This document shows positions 41,221 to 47,763 of a stretch of DNA of 55,715 nt, piece after piece. The notes below the pieces were generated by a model. That model worked only from the letters and a program-made list of their open reading frames with translations, had not been told where the DNA came from and made no database searches. The stretch's first letter is position 1; the number at the start of each line of letters is the position of its first letter. Origin of the DNA: Clostridia bacterium (GTDB lineage: Bacteria > Bacillota > Clostridia > Christensenellales > Borkfalkiaceae); assembly GCA_017467265.1 (NCBI GenBank), contig JAFTSO010000038.1:1-55715 (forward strand), written 5' to 3'. Position numbers and translations under genes: made by a program.

Positions 41221-41296
41221 TGGTGGGCCTTCACGGATTCGAACCGCGGACCAACCGGTTATGAGCCGGCAGCTCTAACCACTGAGCTAAAGGCCC
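41221..41296 (-). tRNA. tRNA with CAT anticodon, probably tRNA-Ile2 (lysidine type) rather than elongator Met
   Basis: Minus strand. Acceptor GGGCCTT/AAGGCCC, anticodon stem GCCGG/CCGGT with loop CTCATAA, T-arm GGTTCGAATCC, CCA encoded. The body TTTAGCTCAGTGGTTAGAGC and the ACCGG-TTGGTC region resemble tRNA-Ile(CAU) more than elongator tRNA-Met as I recall them, in which case TilS would convert C34. It lacks initiator features. Identity needs a proper model. Confidence 0.88.
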
Positions 41297-41335
41297 GTTT
41301 TGTTTCGACTTCAAGCCAAGACACAACGCTTGTTT

Positions 41336-41364
41336 ATAATAAACGATTTGTATAAAAATGTCAA
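41336..41364 (-). promoter_or_regulatory. Promoter of the two-tRNA transcript
   Basis: On the minus strand: perfect TTGACA (41364-41359), 17-base spacer, TATTAT (41341-41336), about 40 bases before the CAT tRNA. Confidence 0.8.
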
Positions 41365-41416
41365 GTGTTTTTTGAAAGAAAAGAGAAAAAACTTTTCGAC
41401 AAGAATAATTTTTTTT

Positions 41417-41452
41417 CGTGGGGAAAGGACAAAAAATCCCCGCGTTTCTTTT
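41417..41452 (+). terminator. Terminator-like hairpin just upstream of spoIIAA
   Basis: CGTGGGGA and TCCCCGCG pair over eight positions (one G-T) around a 12-base loop, followed by TTTCTTTTTT. No plus-strand gene lies directly upstream, because the tRNAs are on the other strand. It may therefore act as an attenuator in the spoIIA leader or block antisense readthrough. A recognisable sigma-H promoter was not found with confidence. Confidence 0.55.
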
Positions 41453-41490
41453 TTACAATAGATTTACGCCTTTTTCAAGGGAGAAAGAAT

Positions 41491-41802
41491 ATGCAAATAC
41501 GTGCACAGTTAAACGATAGGATTTTATACGTAGAGATTGACGGAGAGATCGATCAGCACAGCGCAACGCGTGCAAGGCAGACTGCCGATCGCTACGCAGA
41601 CGATTATGCTATGCGGAGTGAAAAAGCGGTGTTCGATCTACAAAACGTGTCTTTTATGGACTCGACGGGGATAGGCTTTTTGATCGGTAGATATAAAAAA
41701 TTTATGCGCTACGGGATACCCGTGTACTTAACTAATCCGTCCACGGCGACCGATCGCATTTTGCAAATGAGTGGCGTTTATACGCTAATGCCAAAAATTT
41801 AA
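41491..41802 (+). CDS. spoIIAA: Anti-sigma F factor antagonist (STAS domain)
   Basis: 103 residues from ATG 41491 (AAGGGAG upstream; the open frame before it is A/T-rich noise). A STAS domain with the phosphorylation site S58 in FMDSTGIGFLIGRYK, the same residue number as in Bacillus SpoIIAA. Unphosphorylated protein binds SpoIIAB and frees sigma F in the forespore. First gene of spoIIAA-spoIIAB-sigF, 12 bases before the next. Confidence 0.96.
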   Translation: MQIRAQLNDRILYVEIDGEIDQHSATRARQTADRYADDYAMRSEKAVFDLQNVSFMDSTGIGFLIGRYKKFMRYGIPVYLTNPSTATDRILQMSGVYTLMPKI

Positions 41803-41814
41803 GGAGAAAGGAGT

Positions 41815-42354
41815 ATGCAAAACTATATGAAATTAGAGATCGCGGCGCGGAGTGAGAACGAGAGCTTTGCACGCAACGCGGTGGCGGCGTTTGCTCTCTG
41901 TTTAGCCCCGTCCTTGTCCGAGCTTTCGGATATCAAAACGGCGGTGTCGGAGGCGGTGACGAACGCGATCGTACACGCGTACGGTAAAAAAGATGAAGGC
42001 GCGATCGCCATCGCTTGCACGGCAGAGCCGTATTTCGCGGAGAAAAGTGGAGAGATTACGGGCGGCGTATTACATATCGAAATTACCGATCAAGGTTGCG
42101 GTATAGAAGACGTACAGCGCGCACTCCTGCCCTTTTTCACAACGCTGGCAGGGGAAGAACGTTCGGGTATGGGTTTCACGGTTATGCAGACGTTCTGCGA
42201 CGGGTTTTCCGTGGAGAGTGAACGGGGCAAAGGTACTCGCGTACGCCTGAAAAAGAAAATCGGCGGCGATCATTTTCAGCTGCCGAGCGCGGATACGTCC
42301 GCGTGCGAAGGGGCATTGATCGGGTTGGAAAGGGAAGACGTAAATGCTGGATGA
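41815..42354 (+). CDS. spoIIAB: Anti-sigma F factor, serine-protein kinase
   Basis: 179 residues. GHKL ATPase/kinase motifs: N box with the ELSDIKTAVSEAVTNAIVHAY helix, G1 box ITDQGCGIEDV, and G2 GEERSGMGFTVMQTFCD. It binds sigma F and phosphorylates SpoIIAA. It is longer than the ~146 residues of Bacillus because of ~30 extra C-terminal residues (HFQLPSADTSACEGA...) plus a ~7-residue internal insertion near YFAEKSGEITG. The final 11 bases overlap sigF. GGAGAAAGG precedes ATG 41815. Confidence 0.95.
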   Translation: MQNYMKLEIAARSENESFARNAVAAFALCLAPSLSELSDIKTAVSEAVTNAIVHAYGKKDEGAIAIACTAEPYFAEKSGEITGGVLHIEITDQGCGIEDVQRALLPFFTTLAGEERSGMGFTVMQTFCDGFSVESERGKGTRVRLKKKIGGDHFQLPSADTSACEGALIGLEREDVNAG

Positions 42355-43069
42355 CAAGAGTACGATCGAATATATCCGCCGTGCAAAGACGGGGGAGCAG
42401 TCGGCAAAGGAGACGCTGATTGAACACAACGTTTCCCTGATAAAATGCATCGTAAAACGGTATTTGGGCAAGGGTGTGGAGTACGACGATCTGTTTCAAA
42501 TCGGGTGTATGGGCTTTTTGAAAGCGATTGCAGGCTTTGACGAGAGTTTTGGCGTGAAATTCTCCACCTATGCCGTGCCGATGATTGCTGGGGAGATCAA
42601 GCGGTTTATGCGCGACGACGGCGTGGTAAAGGTTTCGCGCACGATGAAACAGACGGCGAAGGAGATGAACGCGTTCGTGGAAGAATACGTGCTATCGCGC
42701 GGACGGCAGCCCTCGGTGGCAGAAATCGCCGCGCATTTCCATATGGACGAAGCGGAAACGGTGTTCACGATGGGCTCGTCCAAAATGCCCTTATCGCTGC
42801 ACGGCAGCGCGGAGCGCAAGGACGGCAAGGAACGGGAACTGATCGACACGCTGCCCGCCGCCGACGATCAGGATGATATGCTGGACAAAATGTTGCTAAA
42901 AGGGGCAATCGACGGGCTGCCCGAACGGGATAAAAAAATCATTGTTCTGCGCTATTTTCGCGATATGACGCAGAGCGAAGTGGCGGAGCGTATCGGTGTG
43001 AGCCAAGTGCAGGTGTCGCGCATTGAAAATCGCATCATCAAAGAATTTCGAGAAAAATTGAGCGGATAA
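42344..43069 (+). CDS. sigF: RNA polymerase sigma factor sigma-F
   Basis: 241 residues. Region 2 is NVSLIKCIVKRYLGKGVEYDDLFQIGCMGFLKAIAGFDESFGVKFSTYAVPMI, with region 3 following, and region 4 has the helix-turn-helix TQSEVAERIGVSQVQVSRIENRI. Its position after spoIIAA-spoIIAB assigns it as the forespore sigma F (SpoIIAC). The start overlaps spoIIAB by 11 bases, which ties the synthesis of sigma factor and inhibitor together. A hairpin terminator follows. Confidence 0.96.
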   Translation: MLDDKSTIEYIRRAKTGEQSAKETLIEHNVSLIKCIVKRYLGKGVEYDDLFQIGCMGFLKAIAGFDESFGVKFSTYAVPMIAGEIKRFMRDDGVVKVSRTMKQTAKEMNAFVEEYVLSRGRQPSVAEIAAHFHMDEAETVFTMGSSKMPLSLHGSAERKDGKERELIDTLPAADDQDDMLDKMLLKGAIDGLPERDKKIIVLRYFRDMTQSEVAERIGVSQVQVSRIENRIIKEFREKLSG

Positions 43070-43072
43070 AAG

Positions 43073-43120
43073 AACGCGTTTTGTGAAAAGGACAAACTTT
43101 TTCGCAAAGCCGCGTTTTTT
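43073..43120 (+). terminator. Terminator of the spoIIA operon
   Basis: AACGCG...CGCGTT closes a longer imperfect stem (TTTGTGAAAA pairing with TTTTTCGCAAA), then six T at 43115-43120. Confidence 0.78.
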
Positions 43121-43122
43121 GT

Positions 43123-43150
43123 TTGCAATCATAAAAAAATCTGTTATAAT
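43123..43150 (+). promoter_or_regulatory. Promoter of the CPBP protease gene, start point at or near the ATG
   Basis: TTGCAA at 43123-43128, 16-base spacer, perfect TATAAT at 43145-43150, six bases, then ATG at 43157. No ribosome site fits between. Confidence 0.78.
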
Positions 43151-43156
43151 AGAACT

Positions 43157-44161
43157 ATGAGTAATCAAAGAAAAAGACAAAACTCGAAATACACCGCACC
43201 CACAAGGCTGCCGCTCACGACACCCACGCAGGCAAAGGCGTCGGGGCTGTCCTATTCGGCGTGTATCGTTATTCTTTTGCTGCTGTCGATGATCTCGTCA
43301 ATCGTGATGGCGGCGGCAGGGGTAAAATTGCCCGAAAATAGCGCGCTGTATCCCGAATGGTATATTTATTTGAACTATCTCTTGCCGCAGATTGCGTTGT
43401 TTTTGGTGGTTGTTCTCTACTTTGCGTGGCTTAAACGCCCGATTAAACAGACGGTACGCGAACAAAAATGCCACCCGAAATATTTTTTCTGGGCGATTCT
43501 GTTACAGGTGGGACTGCTTTCGCTTGGTACGCTCAACGATATGTTTTTGCGCTTTTTAGAGCGGTTTGGGTATAAAGAATCGTCGTTGATTTTGCCTAAT
43601 CTTGGCGGCGTGGGGCTGTTTGCTACGATTTTTTGCGTGGCGTTGCTGCCTGCGCTTTTTGAAGAAATTTTCTTTCGCGGAATTCTCTTGAAAGGATTGC
43701 GTAGTTTCGGTACGTTCGGGGGGGTATTGCTTTGCGGAGCGCTCTTTTCGCTCTATCATCAAAACCCCGTGCAGACCATCTATCAATTTGCTTGCGGTGC
43801 GGCGTTCGCGCTGATGGTGATAAAATCGGGCAGTATTTTGCCTACGATGCTCTCGCACTTTTTGAACAATACGCTAATTATCGTGCTGACGAGATTTGGG
43901 ATCGAGAATATGCCGACGGCGGTGTACGTGCCGTACGTACTCGTCACATCGCTGTGCTTGCTCGTGTCGCTGGGTTATCTGTTCTTCTTCGATATTAAAA
44001 CGGAGAGTGCGGCGTGTACGGAAAAGAAAATTCCGCAGCAACAAAAAGCGAAAGAGCAGGCGGAAATCAAGGCGGAGCGTGTGCGCTTTTTCGTGTGTGC
44101 GGCTGTCGGGATTACCATTTTTGCGGTCAACTGGCTCACCAAACTTTCGACGGGTTTTTAA
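43157..44161 (+). CDS. CPBP-family intramembrane metalloprotease
   Basis: 334 residues with about eight hydrophobic helices. The three CPBP/Abi motifs are present: E169-E170-x-x-x-R174 in FEEIFFRGILLKGL, the FxxxH-type FSLYHQNP, and the HxxxN-type LSHFLNN. A cytosolic charged stretch (~285-315, TEKKIPQQQKAKEQAEIKAER) precedes a last helix. Such proteases work in the membrane, some in bacteriocin immunity or signal processing; the role here is unknown. The mRNA is probably leaderless. Twelve bases before rlmH. Confidence 0.9.
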   Translation: MSNQRKRQNSKYTAPTRLPLTTPTQAKASGLSYSACIVILLLLSMISSIVMAAAGVKLPENSALYPEWYIYLNYLLPQIALFLVVVLYFAWLKRPIKQTVREQKCHPKYFFWAILLQVGLLSLGTLNDMFLRFLERFGYKESSLILPNLGGVGLFATIFCVALLPALFEEIFFRGILLKGLRSFGTFGGVLLCGALFSLYHQNPVQTIYQFACGAAFALMVIKSGSILPTMLSHFLNNTLIIVLTRFGIENMPTAVYVPYVLVTSLCLLVSLGYLFFFDIKTESAACTEKKIPQQQKAKEQAEIKAERVRFFVCAAVGITIFAVNWLTKLSTGF

Positions 44162-44173
44162 GAGGTACACACA

Positions 44174-44611
44174 ATGCAAAAAATCTATTTCACGGTCGTG
44201 GGCAAAATCAAGGAAAGTTTTTATCGCGAAGCGGTGGCGGAATACGTAAAACGCCTTTCCCGTTTTGCAAAGGTGGAGATCAAAGAGCTCCCCGAAGGTG
44301 CGAATCTCGAGGCGGAAGCGGACGATATTTTGCGGAATTGCAAGGGGTACGTGATCGCGCTGGCGGTGGAAGGCGAGAAATTGTCCAGCGAAAAACTGGC
44401 GGAAAAGCTGCAAAAAATCACGGACAGCGGCAAGGAAATCACCTTTGTTATCGGCTCGTCCTGCGGTTTGTCCGATCGGGTGAAAGGGGCGGCGGATTAT
44501 CGTCTGTCTTTTTCGGATATGACCTTTCCGCACCAGCTTATGCGCGTAATTTTGGCGGAGCAGGTTTATCGCGCGTTTATGATTAACACAGGCTCGACGT
44601 ATCACAAATAA
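44174..44611 (+). CDS. rlmH: 23S rRNA (pseudouridine-1915-N3)-methyltransferase
   Basis: 145 residues. SPOUT-class signatures: IYFTVVGKIKESFYREAVAEYVKRLSRF, VIALAVEGEKLSSEKLAEKL, FVIGSSCGLSDRV, and the C-terminal FSDMTFPHQLMRVILAEQVYRAFMI...YHK. It methylates pseudouridine 1915 in helix 69 of 23S rRNA. The usual 'INGxPYHK' end is INTGSTYHK here. Follows the CPBP gene closely; the next gene has its own promoter overlapping this stop region. Confidence 0.95.
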   Translation: MQKIYFTVVGKIKESFYREAVAEYVKRLSRFAKVEIKELPEGANLEAEADDILRNCKGYVIALAVEGEKLSSEKLAEKLQKITDSGKEITFVIGSSCGLSDRVKGAADYRLSFSDMTFPHQLMRVILAEQVYRAFMINTGSTYHK

Positions 44612-44628
44612 CGATTTTTCCGTATAAT
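44601..44628 (+). promoter_or_regulatory. Promoter of the M14 peptidase gene, start point at or near the ATG
   Basis: ATCACA (4/6 match) at 44601-44606, 16-base spacer, perfect TATAAT at 44623-44628, six bases, ATG at 44635. The -35 box lies inside the end of rlmH. Confidence 0.6.
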
Positions 44629-44634
44629 GGCGTT

Positions 44635-45456
44635 ATGGATATTTACGAATTTTCTAGGCGCTTTTACGAAAGTATAAAAACGGAAAAGGCGGTGATAGGC
44701 AAAAGCCTTTTCGGTAGGGACGTGTACGCGATCAAGCTGGGCGCAGGATCGCCTGTGGGGATCGTGCAATACACGATGCACGGCAGGGAGTATATCACGG
44801 CAAAGCTAGCGGCGGCGCACTATCGTCGCGGCGGCGTGGTGGGTAGCGTGTGGCTGTTGCCGCTCGTCAATCCCGACGGCGCTTTGATGAGCGAGCTGGG
44901 TATCAGCTCCGTGCCGCAGGCAAAAAGAACAGAACTTATCGCGCTCAACGGTGGGGAAGATTTTTCGTTGTGGAAAGCGAACGGACGGGGCGTCGATCTC
45001 AATGTTAATTTCCCTGCACGGTGGGGGACGGGTGCGAAGAACACGCGTAGAGCAGGCGCGGAGAACTATATCGGCGCGCGCCCCCTTTCCGAACCTGAAA
45101 CGATCGCGCTCGCAGCGTTCACGGAGAAAATCCGTCCGCAGTATACGGTGAGCTATCACACGAAAGGGGAAGAGATTTACTGGTATTTTTACCAAAATGC
45201 TGCACAGCGCGAACGGGATAGAGTGTTGGGCGAAGTGCTCGCTCGATCGACTGGGTATCCGTTGGCATACGCAGGCAATAGCGCAGGGGGATACAAGGAC
45301 TGGTGTATCAGCCGATTTTCCATTCCGTCGTTCACGGTGGAGGTGGGGGCGGACAGGTACGCGCATCCGCTCGGAGAGGGTGCGTTGCAGGATATTATAA
45401 CAAAGAACGAAAATTCGCTCGCGGATTTATCGAGAGCGTACGGAAATATGGTATGA
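44635..45456 (+). CDS. M14-family zinc carboxypeptidase (gamma-D-glutamyl-diaminopimelate peptidase-like)
   Basis: 273 residues without signal peptide. Zinc ligands H49-x-x-E52 in YTMHGREY and the later histidine in VSYHTKGEE, NPDG, VDLNVNFPARW for substrate carboxylate binding, and the catalytic E236 in SFTVEVG. The layout is that of DL-endopeptidases acting on peptidoglycan peptides. Being cytoplasmic, it would recycle imported muropeptides. No ribosome site is seen; the -10 box ends six bases before ATG. It couples to tadA by an ATGA overlap. Confidence 0.88.
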   Translation: MDIYEFSRRFYESIKTEKAVIGKSLFGRDVYAIKLGAGSPVGIVQYTMHGREYITAKLAAAHYRRGGVVGSVWLLPLVNPDGALMSELGISSVPQAKRTELIALNGGEDFSLWKANGRGVDLNVNFPARWGTGAKNTRRAGAENYIGARPLSEPETIALAAFTEKIRPQYTVSYHTKGEEIYWYFYQNAAQRERDRVLGEVLARSTGYPLAYAGNSAGGYKDWCISRFSIPSFTVEVGADRYAHPLGEGALQDIITKNENSLADLSRAYGNMV

Positions 45457-45974
45457 AACGTTTAACGAGAGAAGAAAAATTTATGTGCGCAGCGATCAAG
45501 GCGGCGAAACGTGGTTTGACCGAAGGAGAAGTTCCCATCGGCGCGGTAGTGGTGTATGAAGACAAAGTCGTTGCGTGCGGTTATAATCGCCGAGCAAAAT
45601 TACAGCTTGCGTCCGCGCACGCGGAAATGATGGCGATCGACAAAGCGTGTAAAAAATTCGGATCTTGGCGGCTGCCCGAGGGTTGCGAACTGTACGTGAC
45701 GCTCGAACCGTGCCCGATGTGTATGGGAGCGAGTCTGAACGCACGGGTGGACAAGATCTATTTTGGTGCGTACGAGCAAAAAGGTCGATCGTTGACGGCT
45801 GCGCTTGCCGAGGCAAACCTGCTCAATCACAAAACGGAAGTGGTGGGTGGCGTTTTGCAGGACGAGTGCTCGCAGCTGCTTAGCGGATTTTTCATCTCGA
45901 TGCGGCAAAAGCAAAAGGAAGAGAAGGAACGCCAAAAAGCGGAGAGTGAAAATTTTACGCAAAAAGATATTTGA
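45453..45974 (+). CDS. tadA: tRNA-specific adenosine deaminase
   Basis: 173 residues from ATG 45453, which overlaps the previous stop as ATGA; the longer open frame upstream lies inside the M14 gene. The zinc site is H56-A-E58 (ASAHAEMMAI) and P86-C-P-M-C90. GEVPIGAVVV and NARVDKIYFGAYEQKGRSLTA are standard. It converts A34 to inosine in tRNA-Arg(ACG). The C-terminal ~25 residues form an extra charged Lys/Glu tail. Confidence 0.94.
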   Translation: MKRLTREEKFMCAAIKAAKRGLTEGEVPIGAVVVYEDKVVACGYNRRAKLQLASAHAEMMAIDKACKKFGSWRLPEGCELYVTLEPCPMCMGASLNARVDKIYFGAYEQKGRSLTAALAEANLLNHKTEVVGGVLQDECSQLLSGFFISMRQKQKEEKERQKAESENFTQKDI

Positions 45975-45991
45975 AAACGGCGTATATTTGG

Positions 45992-46020
45992 TTGACTAAA
46001 CTCTAAAAAAAGGGTATTAT
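45992..46020 (+). promoter_or_regulatory. prs promoter
   Basis: TTGACT at 45992-45997, 17-base spacer, TATTAT at 46015-46020. The expected start near 46027 leaves a ~135-base leader. Confidence 0.75.
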
Positions 46021-46026
46021 ATTTAA

Positions 46027-46163
46027 TGTATTATGGACGGAGCGAAAAAAGGGCGGCTCGCCTTTATTTTTCCGTCGGAATAAAATCGAAAGAAAAAGTT
46101 CGCACAGCCTTTCTCGCGGAAAAGCGAAAGGCTGCGCGGATAAAAAAATAAGGATGGTTGCAA
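46027..46163 (+). other. Structured 5' leader of prs
   Basis: Two stem-loops. The first (46036-46076) has an outer GACGGA/TCCGTC stem and an inner GGGCG-GCT-CGCC hairpin followed by TTTATTTTTCC, which is terminator-like. The second (46101-46136) pairs CGC..AGCCTTT with AAAGGCTGCG. No known riboswitch class was recognised. A control element for PRPP synthetase is possible. Confidence 0.5.
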
Positions 46164-47108
46164 ATGATAACGCACGGCAATGAAATTAAGTTGTTTTCTG
46201 GTAACTCCAATTTAGAGTTGGCAAAGGCGATCGCAAAGAAGCTCAATACCGAGCTTGGCGAAATCGAAGTCAACACTTTCTCCGACGGTGAAATTAACGT
46301 TCACATCGCGGAAACGGTTCGCGGTAGAGACGTGTTCATTATTCAATCGACCTGTTCTCCCGTCAATGATAATTTGATGGAACTTCTCATTATGATCGAC
46401 GCGGCAAAACGTGCGTCGGCAGGTCGTATCACGGCGGTTGTTCCCTACTTTGGGTACGCTCGTCAGGACAGAAAAGCGCGTTCGCGTGATCCCATCACGG
46501 CAAAACTCGTGGCAAACCTTTTGACGAAAGCAGGTGCAGACCGCGTATTGACGATGGATTTGCACGCAGAACAGATTCAAGGGTTCTTTGATATTCCCGT
46601 AGACAACTTGCTCGGCGGACCTACCCTGTACAATCATTTTGCAAAGCAGGGCAATATCGACGTAGTCGTTGCGCCCGACCTTGGTAGCGTTAAGCGTTCG
46701 AGAAAGGTTGCTGAAAAATTCGGCGTGCCTCTTGCTATCATCGACAAACGCCGTCCCAAGGCGAACGTTATGGAAGTTATGAGCATCATCGGTGACGTTG
46801 CCGGTAAGAGATGCCTTATGATCGACGATATGATCGATACGGCAGGTACGCTGTGTCAGGGCGCACAGGCGATTAAGGACGCAGGCGCTACGGAAGTATA
46901 TGCTGGCTGTACGCACGCAGTACTTAGCGGACCTGCAATCGAGAGATTGGATAAGTCGGCTATTAACAAGCTGGTTATGCTCGACACGATCCATCTTCCC
47001 GAAGAAAAGAAACTCGACAAATTCGAAGTGCTTACCGTTGCGGACATTTTTGCTGCGGCAATCGAAAACGTATATCTCGACAAACCTATGTCGAAACTGT
47101 ACGACTAA
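46164..47108 (+). CDS. prs: Ribose-phosphate pyrophosphokinase (PRPP synthetase)
   Basis: 314 residues from ATG 46164 (AAGGA nine bases upstream; a TTG two codons earlier is less likely). Signatures: [83 protein letters not shown], and the PRPP loop [13 protein letters not shown]. It makes PRPP from ribose-5-phosphate and ATP for nucleotide, His and Trp synthesis. It lies upstream of pth and mfd, a common Firmicute order. Confidence 0.98.
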   Translation: MITHGNEIKLFSGNSNLELAKAIAKKLNTELGEIEVNTFSDGEINVHIAETVRGRDVFIIQSTCSPVNDNLMELLIMIDAAKRASAGRITAVVPYFGYARQDRKARSRDPITAKLVANLLTKAGADRVLTMDLHAEQIQGFFDIPVDNLLGGPTLYNHFAKQGNIDVVVAPDLGSVKRSRKVAEKFGVPLAIIDKRRPKANVMEVMSIIGDVAGKRCLMIDDMIDTAGTLCQGAQAIKDAGATEVYAGCTHAVLSGPAIERLDKSAINKLVMLDTIHLPEEKKLDKFEVLTVADIFAAAIENVYLDKPMSKLYD

Positions 47109-47123
47109 TAGAAAAAACGAAAG

Positions 47124-47159
47124 AAAATTGCCGCCGCGTTCTTTGCGGCGGTGATTTTG
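47124..47159 (+). terminator. Probable terminator between prs and pth
   Basis: CCGCCGC and GCGGCGG, extended by A/T pairs, form a long stem with a seven-base loop. The 3' arm ends in GATTTTGT, so the T run is short and partial readthrough into pth is likely. Confidence 0.55.
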
Positions 47160-47185
47160 TCGAAAAGGACAAAAAGGGGACAAAA

Positions 47186-47746
47186 ATGTATCTGATCGTA
47201 GGACTCGGCAATCCCGAAAAAAAATACGAAAAAACCTTTCATAACGTAGGCTATATCGCCGTCGGCGACGCCGCGGAAATTTTGGGCGCAAAGTTCAAAA
47301 AAAAGGAATGTGAGGCTAGTGTTGCCGAGGCGCACGTGAACGGCGAGAAGGTAATTCTCGCTCGTCCTTTGACGTATATGAATAACTCGGGAAGGGCGGT
47401 GAAACAGCTGATGGCGAAATACAAAATTCCCGAGAGTAATCTGCTCGTGATCTATGACGATTACGATCTGCCCAAAGGCAAGGTACGTATCCGCGCCAGC
47501 GGTAGCGCAGGCACGCACAACGGTATGCGTAGCATCATCGGCGAAACGGGCTTGAAAGATTTTCCCCGTATCCGTATCGGTATCCGCGACGAAGAGGTGG
47601 ATATTCCCATCATCAACTACGTGTTGTCCGAGATTCGAAAGGACGATTATCCGCTCTTTGGCGACGCCTGTAAAAAAGCAGGCGAAGCGACGGCGGAATT
47701 CGTGCGCGGCTTGGATATTGAAAGGGTAATGTGCAAATTTAATTAA
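47186..47746 (+). CDS. pth: Peptidyl-tRNA hydrolase
   Basis: 186 residues. YLIVGLGNPEKKYEKTFHNVGY with the catalytic H19, ARPLTYMNNSG, VIYDDYDLPKGKVRIRASGSAGTHNGMRSI and FPRIRIGI are all standard. It releases peptides from prematurely dropped peptidyl-tRNA. Starts after a GGGG-type ribosome site; mfd follows after 17 bases. Confidence 0.97.
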   Translation: MYLIVGLGNPEKKYEKTFHNVGYIAVGDAAEILGAKFKKKECEASVAEAHVNGEKVILARPLTYMNNSGRAVKQLMAKYKIPESNLLVIYDDYDLPKGKVRIRASGSAGTHNGMRSIIGETGLKDFPRIRIGIRDEEVDIPIINYVLSEIRKDDYPLFGDACKKAGEATAEFVRGLDIERVMCKFN

Positions 47747-47763
47747 GGTTGCAAAAAGGGAAA

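Noticed and set aside
41365..41490. N-terminal extension of SpoIIAA or a sigma-H promoter there
   Set aside because: The open frame is A/T-rich noise with a better ribosome site at 41491; no convincing AGGA/GAAT pair with sigma-H spacing was found.
46212..47291. 359-codon minus-strand open frame over prs and the start of pth
   Set aside because: Antisense shadow of prs; no family motif or start signal.
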